64,000 nucleotides of DNA. Source: Nostoc sp. CENA543 (GTDB lineage: Bacteria > Cyanobacteriota > Cyanobacteriia > Cyanobacteriales > Nostocaceae). Under the pieces are notes generated by a model, which saw nothing but the letters and a program-made list of their open reading frames with translations, ran no database searches and was not told the origin of the DNA. Both the position numbers and the translations under genes were made by a program. Below, piece by piece: positions 56,526 to 64,000 of the stretch. The stretch lies in NCBI RefSeq assembly GCF_002896875.1, contig NZ_CP023278.1, forward strand, positions 6,013,501-6,077,500, read 5' to 3'. Every line of letters begins with the position of its first letter. Positions within the stretch are counted from its first letter, which is position 1.

Positions 56526-57470
56526 CTAATCAATAGTCACGTTCTGAAACATCGGTGTACTCAAATAGCGTTCACCAAAAGAAGGCTGAATCATCACGAT
56601 CAGCTTTCCTTGATTTTCTGGACGTTTACCGACTTGAATAGCTGCACACAAAGCCGCACCAGAGGAAATACCGGAAAGTAAGCCTTCTTCTTTGGCTAAA
56701 CGCCGTCCATAACTTATGGCTTGGTCATCGCTGACTCTAATCACCTCATCTACCAGTTCTAAACGCAAAACATCGGGAACAAAGCCTGCGCCAATTCCTT
56801 GAATTTTATGCGAACCTGCTTCACCACCTGAAAGGACAGGACTGTTGCTAGGTTCAACTGCGATCGCCTGAAAACTGGGTTTGCGTTGTTTAATTACCTC
56901 TGCAATCCCTGTAATCGTTCCTCCAGTTCCCACCCCTGCAATTACCATATCTACTTCGCCGTCTGTATCTGTCCAAATTTCTTCGGCGGTAGTTTCTCTG
57001 TGAATTTTCGGGTTAGCTGGGTTGCGGAATTGTTGCAGCATATAAGCGTCAGGTGTATTGGCTGCAATCTCTTCAGCTTTGCGAATTGCACCCTTCATTC
57101 CTTCCGTACCAGGTGTTAACTCTAAAGTCGCACCATAAGCTTTGAGCATTGCCCGTCTTTCTTGACTCATAGTTTCTGGCATAGTCAAAATTAACTTATA
57201 ACCACGAGCTGCTGCTACCATTGCCAAAGCAATTCCTGTGTTTCCCGAAGTTGGTTCTACTAAAATCGTTTTTCCTGGTGTAATTAAACCCTCTGCTTCT
57301 GCCGAAAGGATCATACTCACCCCAATTCGGTCTTTTACAGAAGCAGCAGGATTCATACTTTCTAATTTGACCACTATTCTGGCCACTACTCCTTCAGTTT
57401 GAGGAATTTTATTTAATTGCACTAGAGGAGTTCTACCAATAAGTTCAGTTACATCCTGCGCGATTCGCAT
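56526..57470 (-). CDS. cysK: Cysteine synthase A (O-acetylserine sulfhydrylase)
   Basis: 314 aa, PLP-dependent. The Schiff-base Lys is in [11 protein letters not shown], the substrate loop is [10 protein letters not shown], and the PLP-phosphate glycine loop is [12 protein letters not shown]. It makes cysteine from O-acetylserine and sulfide. Lies tail to tail with the nifO-like gene and next to cysteine dioxygenase, so both cysteine synthesis and cysteine oxidation are encoded beside the heterocyst genes. The organism may have other cysK copies. Confidence 0.96.
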   Translation of the reverse strand: MRIAQDVTELIGRTPLVQLNKIPQTEGVVARIVVKLESMNPAASVKDRIGVSMILSAEAEGLITPGKTILVEPTSGNTGIALAMVAAARGYKLILTMPETMSQERRAMLKAYGATLELTPGTEGMKGAIRKAEEIAANTPDAYMLQQFRNPANPKIHRETTAEEIWTDTDGEVDMVIAGVGTGGTITGIAEVIKQRKPSFQAIAVEPSNSPVLSGGEAGSHKIQGIGAGFVPDVLRLELVDEVIRVSDDQAISYGRRLAKEEGLLSGISSGAALCAAIQVGKRPENQGKLIVMIQPSFGERYLSTPMFQNVTID

Positions 57471-58472
57471 GAAATTACTCCCAAAAAATTACATTTAGAG
57501 ATATTTACAATACTCAGCTTATAACAATGAGCTTAGATGTATTGAATTTATTGATTAAGTCTATGTGTGAGTGTGAGGAATGTAATCTCACTAAAGCACA
57601 GTGCCAGTAAATAAAAAAGCTATTTAATGACATTTGTTTAATAATTATTTTTTTAATCTTTTTTAGTGACTTAAGTTACATTTTTGTTCTAAAATATAAG
57701 CTTAGCGATAATCATATTTTTTTTGAAATTTCAGCCTAAAAGTAAATAACTTTACTAAATAAAGTCTATAAAAAATAAAATTTTTTATTCATATTTTTAA
57801 GCTTGACAAAAAATAAAGATATCTTAACTTATTTGCTGGAAATTAATAGATTTTTATCCTAGATTGATGTATTATACTCACCAATTAAATAGATTTTTGC
57901 TTGAGTACAATTTTTTCAGTTAAACTACTCAAGCTAAATTACCTTGAAATATCCGCCCAAGTAGCTTTGCGTCTAATTATATAAATACCAGAACCCTATC
58001 TGCTTAATGCTAGTACCTCTTCCCAAAAATACTAGTACCTTTACCCAAAATTATTTTTGTAATCTTTGCTGTGTAATCATTTGAAAAATTGAGTACAAAA
58101 TTAATAAACTTAATAATCTTGATCTGTTCCTCATAAACTATGGGTAGAAACTGCAACTGATATAAAACTTATAGGATTTACGCAGAGATTCCCCTCTACC
58201 CCCCGAAATTCAATGGGTAAAACCAGAGAACAAGGGGGGACTTCTTAATCACAATAAAGTGATAAGTTAACTGCGATCGACAAATAAATCCATTTCTAAT
58301 AACGCTGAGGGTTCATATGTAATCTCAGGTATTAGCATTTTCCTCTTATGATATTTCTGTAGTTTTAGCATCTTTATTATCCAAATTATATATCGATTTT
58401 ATGACTATTAACGACTGAGATTATTACGATATTTAATTTTCTAGTGCTAACTACCTAGCAAGGGGAGCTAAG
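57471..58472. other. 1-kb AT-rich intergenic region
   Basis: No gene seen. Contains the cysK promoter at its left side. Two directly repeated 22-bp units with the core CTAGTACCT-x-T-x-CCCAAAA lie at 58008-58029 and 58030-58051, and a G/C-rich patch lies near 58190-58245. Confidence 0.5.
58008..58051. repeat. Two adjacent 22-bp direct repeats
   Basis: Core CTAGTACCTCTTCCCAAAA, then CTAGTACCTTTACCCAAAA, with a 22-bp period (about two helical turns). Possible protein-binding sites upstream of the small-gene cluster. Confidence 0.65.
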
Positions 58473-58892
58473 ATGAAACCTAAACTGTTCAATGTTCTCA
58501 CAGTTTGTCTAGTTGCTTTAGCAGTAATATCTCCTGGGCTAGTAGTATTGAGTTTAGTTTGGGAAAAACACACAGAGTTCGTTAGAACACAAAAATTAAA
58601 CCCTGAAATTAGTAAAATTATTCCAATCAATTCCCAACCAAGTAGTGATCATAAATCATCTTTATCTCAAATTGTTACCCCTCAACCTCCTCATCAAAAT
58701 ATGAATCAAGTGGTAACTATTACCGACACTTATAAACTTGCTATTATCATTCAATGGTTTATTGTCTTAATTCCTATTTTTGTCGGGTTGGGAATCATTA
58801 TTCATGACCGATATATTCTGCACCGAGCATCGATTTTAAAAGAGCAGGTGGAAATGTTAGAAAGACTTTGGCAGCAAAGTATAGAACAATAA
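58473..58892 (+). CDS. Small two-helix membrane protein, unknown
   Basis: 139 aa with GGGGAG before the ATG. Transmembrane segments near the N-terminus (LTVCLVALAVISPGLVVLSL) and at about 90-112 (IIIQWFIVLIPIFVGLGIII), separated by a Ser/Pro/Gln-rich loop. The C-terminus is a charged amphipathic helix. No recognised family. Confidence 0.7.
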   Translation: MKPKLFNVLTVCLVALAVISPGLVVLSLVWEKHTEFVRTQKLNPEISKIIPINSQPSSDHKSSLSQIVTPQPPHQNMNQVVTITDTYKLAIIIQWFIVLIPIFVGLGIIIHDRYILHRASILKEQVEMLERLWQQSIEQ

Positions 58893-58984
58893 AACCTTTA
58901 TCCAAAAACAACATTAATTTTTAACTGGGTATCGAGTTATTTCTAGACATAAATTCTTCACATCATTATTGAGGAAAAATTCCC

Positions 58985-59275
58985 ATGAGCGAACTAACAG
59001 AATCACGCCAAACCTCCTACTTTAGCCTAATAGATGAATTATTACAATGTCCCAATGGCCAAGAACCAGAAATTCTAGAAGCTCATAAGGATTTAATCGA
59101 TGCTAATTTTGTAGAAACAATCGTACAAGTAGCAACTGCATTTGCCCATCAGGGTAATCAGGACGGTTCAAAATTTTTATTTTTTCTAGCTCGTCAATTA
59201 GCAAAGAATTTAGGTTTATATCCTGATCTTCAACAATCTGAACCAATTAATTCTGAAGCGGCAAATCAGGAGTAA
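58985..59275 (+). CDS. Small helical protein, unknown
   Basis: 96 aa with GAGGAAAAA upstream of the ATG. The pattern LIDELLQCPNGQEPEILEAHKDLIDANFVETI, followed by FLFFLARQLAKNLG, resembles the N-terminal helical module that precedes TPR/CHAT regions in larger cyanobacterial proteins; here it stands alone. Stop is 2 bp before the next ATG, so the two are cotranscribed. Function unknown. Confidence 0.75.
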   Translation: MSELTESRQTSYFSLIDELLQCPNGQEPEILEAHKDLIDANFVETIVQVATAFAHQGNQDGSKFLFFLARQLAKNLGLYPDLQQSEPINSEAANQE

Positions 59276-59277
59276 TT

Positions 59278-59589
59278 ATGCTACTTACTGCAACTGATGC
59301 TGGACACATAGCATTAGAATTTTTGTTGGCAGACTGGAACATTTTAGAAGAATACAGAGATTGGTTTATCATTTTGAATTCACGCTTAGTAGGAGAGACT
59401 TGGTACATTGTCGAATTAGCTGTACCTGGTTTTCCTGACCGATGGTACATTCAAGTATATGATACAGGTGAGTGTGACCCTAATTATACTTTCAAGTCAC
59501 CCCTCAATGGTTCTGACGGATTTTTAGACTTGGGAAATGTACCTGAAATCATAGGCGAAGTATTAGTTTCAGAGCGAAAATCCCGATAA
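59278..59589 (+). CDS. Small protein, unknown
   Basis: 103 aa. Starts 2 bp after the preceding stop. Beta-rich, with several aromatic residues (DWFIILNSRLVGETWYIVEL, GFPDRWYIQVYDTGE). No family recognised. A terminator-like hairpin lies about 80 bp downstream. Confidence 0.75.
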   Translation: MLLTATDAGHIALEFLLADWNILEEYRDWFIILNSRLVGETWYIVELAVPGFPDRWYIQVYDTGECDPNYTFKSPLNGSDGFLDLGNVPEIIGEVLVSERKSR

Positions 59590-59669
59590 AAACTTTCAGT
59601 ACATAGTAAGAAATTTTTCGTACTTCAAATCAAGAATAAATATTACTTCTGTCAAAGATAGTGAATCAT

Positions 59670-59704
59670 TGAGATGTAAACAGTAAAATTACATCTCATT
59701 TTTT
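59670..59704 (+). terminator. Terminator of the 58.9-59.6 kb gene pair
   Basis: TGAGATGTAA pairs with TTACATCTCA across a 9-bp loop, followed by TTTTTT. Confidence 0.75.
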
Positions 59705-59788
59705 ACATTTTGATTCTATTTTATTTCAAATAAATTAACTATTAATATCATAATTGGATGACAATTATGTGTTATATTAAATGGAGTG

Positions 59789-60151
59789 ATGGACGCTACA
59801 AAATTATCAATAGCAATGATTGCGGAAGATATATTAGCTAAAGAATTCACAAGAGTTGTCACTCAATATTACCCAAAAATTGGGGAAATATTAGATGGGT
59901 GTTATGTGAAAGTCATCACCTGTTTTTGGGGACGACCTGCTAGACGCTTGCAATATATAGGCATTTATTGTTCTGATGATATACTCCCTCATGTGCAAGC
60001 ACACAAAGAAATACTGCGAGAACTAGCAGAAAATATGGGGCTAGTACAAGTAGTTTGTATGAATGCTAAACGATTATTGCGAGATCCGTTGTCAAAGCTT
60101 AGAGACAGTGACCCACGCTTATGGTTGGAGTTGCAAATGGTAGCAAAATAG
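59789..60151 (+). CDS. Cyanobacterial small protein, unknown
   Basis: 120 aa from the ATG at 59789; a GTG one codon earlier is possible. Mixed alpha/beta; segments KVITCFWGRPARRLQYIGIYCS and HVQAHKEILRELAENMGL look structured. No family recognised, no signal or membrane segment. Monocistronic. Confidence 0.7.
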   Translation: MDATKLSIAMIAEDILAKEFTRVVTQYYPKIGEILDGCYVKVITCFWGRPARRLQYIGIYCSDDILPHVQAHKEILRELAENMGLVQVVCMNAKRLLRDPLSKLRDSDPRLWLELQMVAK

Positions 60152-60710
60152 AGGCATTCGTTATAAACAGTACATTCTGTTTCAACTTCTCACTTGCTTA
60201 TACAACCCTTCTCACGTCTCCAAATACAATTACCTAATAGCATCTGTCTCCAAAACCCCGGATCTGAATTGTCCATACAGCAGAAGATGTATGTACATGA
60301 CACAAAGAAAAGCAGCGAAGATCGAGCCTCAAATAACTTAGTGGTGTGGAGAGTTTCATTTTGACACGCCTTCTTCTTTGCAGAAGAAAGCTACAATAAG
60401 CCGTTCAGGTTAGCAAGGCCATTCTTTATCAGCCAAAAATTCAGCCAGACAGTACCAGCCAATTCAGTAAAATCCAGGCACAACGGCACAATGGTTCTAC
60501 AGTTAATAAAGTTAATGAGTGGAACCAAATTTAGGTAAAGACCACTTAAATTGAAAACTTCATCTTTTAGCGATGTAGTTAAATCTCAGAAGTAAAATCC
60601 TAAATTTCAAGACAAATTACATCTAGGTAAATTAGCGTTAGAACCTACCTTATTGACTAATTACAAGAATCATGAGAGTTGGCCGCGCTACAACCAAGAG
60701 GTTAGAAAAT
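60152..60710. other. Intergenic region before the 61-kb small gene
   Basis: About 560 bp. No convincing gene, repeat array or terminator recognised. Confidence 0.4.
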
Positions 60711-61082
60711 ATGTCTAAAATTAACCAGCTTCCTCCCGATGATTTGCCACCCACTGGGGTGACAAAAGAGGATGGAATGCTGCATCTAGAACTTGAACAG
60801 TCTATTGGCAGATGCTTTTATCTGGCTTGCGATCGCATAACTCAAGCACTATTATCTAGCTGCCAGTGGTATCTCACCAAAAAAGACACAATGTTAATGC
60901 TAGTGATTGACTGTCCTGATATCGTCTCCTACTGGCACATAGTTAGCAACATTCCACAACTAGGTAATAGGCTAGAAAGATTTACTACTAATGCCAAGAT
61001 TCGCGTTTACCCTCCTTTCGGTAAGGGTGGCCCATTGGAAATTAGTGTCAATGAAATTTCTGCCTATCGAGATTGGTTATAG
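60711..61082 (+). CDS. Small cyanobacterial protein, unknown
   Basis: 123 aa from the ATG at 60711, preceded by AGAGG; the frame can be extended to 60672. Alpha/beta pattern with FYLACDRITQALLSSCQWYL, TMLMLVIDCPDIVSYWHIV and a C-terminal PPFGKGGPLEISVNEISAYRDWL. Unrelated by eye to its small neighbours, although also without known function. A rho-independent terminator follows. Confidence 0.7.
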   Translation: MSKINQLPPDDLPPTGVTKEDGMLHLELEQSIGRCFYLACDRITQALLSSCQWYLTKKDTMLMLVIDCPDIVSYWHIVSNIPQLGNRLERFTTNAKIRVYPPFGKGGPLEISVNEISAYRDWL

Positions 61083-61112
61083 ACCGCTAAATAATCTTGT
61101 TGGCATCATTAC

Positions 61113-61144
61113 ACCCAGTTTTCTAGTACAAGACTGGGTTTTTT
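61113..61144 (+). terminator. Rho-independent terminator
   Basis: ACCCAGT (61113-61119) pairs with ACTGGGT (61133-61139), followed by a run of six T. Confidence 0.85.
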
Positions 61145-61293
61145 GGTCTTTAACTCTATAAACAAAACCAATTACCGCGATTTTATAAGGATAACAGAAT
61201 CTGCTACTTCAGCTAAAGCTTTTATCTAGTGGTCGTTTTAGCTGTTTAACCAGTTTTGGTAAGCAGTCAAGGAAAAATTTTTCATCAAACCCC

Positions 61294-61322
61294 TTGACAG
61301 GGATAAAAAAGTTAGCTAACCT
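61294..61322 (+). promoter_or_regulatory. Probable sigma-70-type promoter of the rRNA operon
   Basis: TTGACA (61294-61299), 17-bp spacer, then TAACCT (61317-61322). About 180 bp upstream of the 16S start. The -35 box is perfect, the -10 box less so. Confidence 0.6.
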
Positions 61323-61501
61323 AGATAAAGTGATGAGTCGAGAGCGACCACACAACCGAACCGAGAAAAAAGAATACTTTGAAAGCGAAGCACAAACCAA
61401 TCCTCGTCAAACAAATTGGTTTTGGGACTTCCCAAAGACTTTAAAAATTATAGCAAGGAAAACTGAAATTCTAACTTTCAGTGAAAAACTCCGGAAATAA
61501 C

Positions 61502-62988
<1,487 letters not shown>

Positions 62989-63310
62989 TAGGGAGACCTA
63001 CCCAAATCAGAAATCGAAAGCGAAGAGCCGAAAGCCAAAAGCTAGAAGCGAAGAGCGAATAGAGACTGAGATGGTCTACTCTAGGTCGGTCGAGATTGGT
63101 GAAAGCTTTCAAAGTATTACTATTCCGGTCTAGGTTTAAGTCTAGATTGAACAATTTTAAACAGAGAAAAAATCAGCAACTAACGGGAGTTAGACTGCTG
63201 AGGAAACTCAGCCAGAACCTTGAAAACTGCATAGAAACGCGAAAAGAGCAGGCAGACACAAGAATCTTCAGGATGAAAGTGTTTGCAGGATTTGAACCAA
63301 TGTAAAAAGT
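62989..63310 (+). other. 16S-23S internal transcribed spacer without tRNA genes
   Basis: About 320 bp. Neither tRNA-Ile nor tRNA-Ala is present. The D1-D1' helix is suggested by GACCTAC near the start and GTAGACC/TAGGTC near 63075-63095. A boxA-like antiterminator (GAACCTTGAAAACTGCATAG) lies at about 63215-63235. The loop of D1 is filled by a heptamer array (listed separately). Operons with and without tRNAs coexist in many Nostocales. Confidence 0.85.
63014..63062. repeat. Heptamer array in the rRNA spacer
   Basis: Seven degenerate heptamers (TCGAAAG, CGAAGAG, CCGAAAG, CCAAAAG, CTAGAAG, CGAAGAG, CGAATAG) inside the D1 region of the spacer, in transcribed RNA. Confidence 0.85.

Positions 63311-64000
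<690 letters not shown>

Larger units (their letters stand above)
61083..61501. other. Leader region of the rRNA operon
   Basis: Holds the terminator of the preceding gene, the rrn promoter and about 180 bp of transcribed leader. A plus-strand open frame (61294-61500) inside it starts at the -35 box and is rejected as a gene. Confidence 0.7.

Noticed and set aside
61294-61500. 68-codon open frame ahead of 16S rRNA
   Set aside because: It begins at the -35 box of the rRNA promoter and runs through the transcribed leader to the 16S start; no ribosome site and no protein-like conservation expected.
62989-63310. tRNA-Ile or tRNA-Ala in the rRNA spacer
   Set aside because: The spacer is too short and lacks the conserved tRNA T-loop and anticodon-arm sequences.

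Overview
The window comes from a heterocyst-forming, nitrogen-fixing filamentous cyanobacterium (Nostocales, Nostoc/Anabaena type). The evidence is: many HIP1 octamers (GCGATCGC); many arrays of degenerate heptanucleotide repeats (the STRR repeats of heterocystous cyanobacteria), found between genes and in two cases inside genes; a typical cyanobacterial 16S rRNA; and a heterocyst block with patB/cnfR, fdxB, a second cytochrome c oxidase operon (coxBAC), cysteine dioxygenase, a nifO-like gene and cysK.

Layout. 1-4.7 kb: 5' end of a Mini-III ribonuclease gene, a STAS anti-anti-sigma factor, carA, a lipoprotein with a retropepsin-type protease domain, and trpD, which overlaps the protease gene tail to tail. 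4.8-6.8 kb: an AT-rich two-gene restriction-modification unit, made of a Dam-type adenine methylase and an unfamiliar protein with a PD-(D/E)xK motif. 7-9.5 kb: a b-type cytochrome, a complete IS701/IS4-like element, a MITE-like repeat and an orphan antitoxin-like gene. 9.8-17 kb: a three-gene minus-strand operon of a dynamin-like GTPase, a very large Hsp70/actin-fold ATPase and a helical protein of unknown function. It is divergent from a large PAS/GAF sensor kinase that has a possible 20-codon leader ORF. 20.6-25.2 kb: a VOC protein, a YlqF-type GTPase, a YcxB-like protein, an AGE-family epimerase and a tandem pair of related membrane proteins.

25.9-27.3 kb: an intact ISL3 element with a perfect 8-bp target duplication. 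27.4-39 kb: menH, a DHFR-like reductase, a CsoR/InrS-type metal sensor, an HtrA protease, a GHL10-type glycoside hydrolase, an aldo/keto reductase, xisI with a truncated xisH, a CorC/HlyC-type membrane protein, and mfd with ten heptamer repeats inside its reading frame. 39.2-40.8 kb: decayed nuclease genes (an EEP-family gene with two frameshifts and a Uma2 gene missing its front half) around one intact unknown ORF. 40.9-47.1 kb: a TPR protein, a MarR/MFS pair with repeated candidate operators, a GT39 glycosyltransferase, a methyltransferase and a prohibitin-like protein.

47.3-57.5 kb: the heterocyst block. PatB/CnfR (nif regulator) is divergent from fdxB (nif-type ferredoxin), followed by coxB-coxA-coxC, which in heterocysts removes O2. 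After these come a small helical protein, a possible 56-aa ORF, cysteine dioxygenase and a nifO-like gene; cysK converges on them across a long palindrome. 58.5-61.1 kb: five small cyanobacterial proteins of unknown function. 61.3 kb to the end: an rRNA operon with promoter, 16S, a spacer without tRNAs that carries its own heptamer array, and the 5' part of 23S.

The strongest candidates for undescribed biology are the dynamin-GTPase/giant-Hsp70/helical operon, the restriction-modification unit, the array of five 21-bp mini-hairpins bounded by inverted repeats between coxA and coxC, and in-frame STRR expansion in mfd and trpD. All family assignments come from reading motifs by eye; no database search was run.
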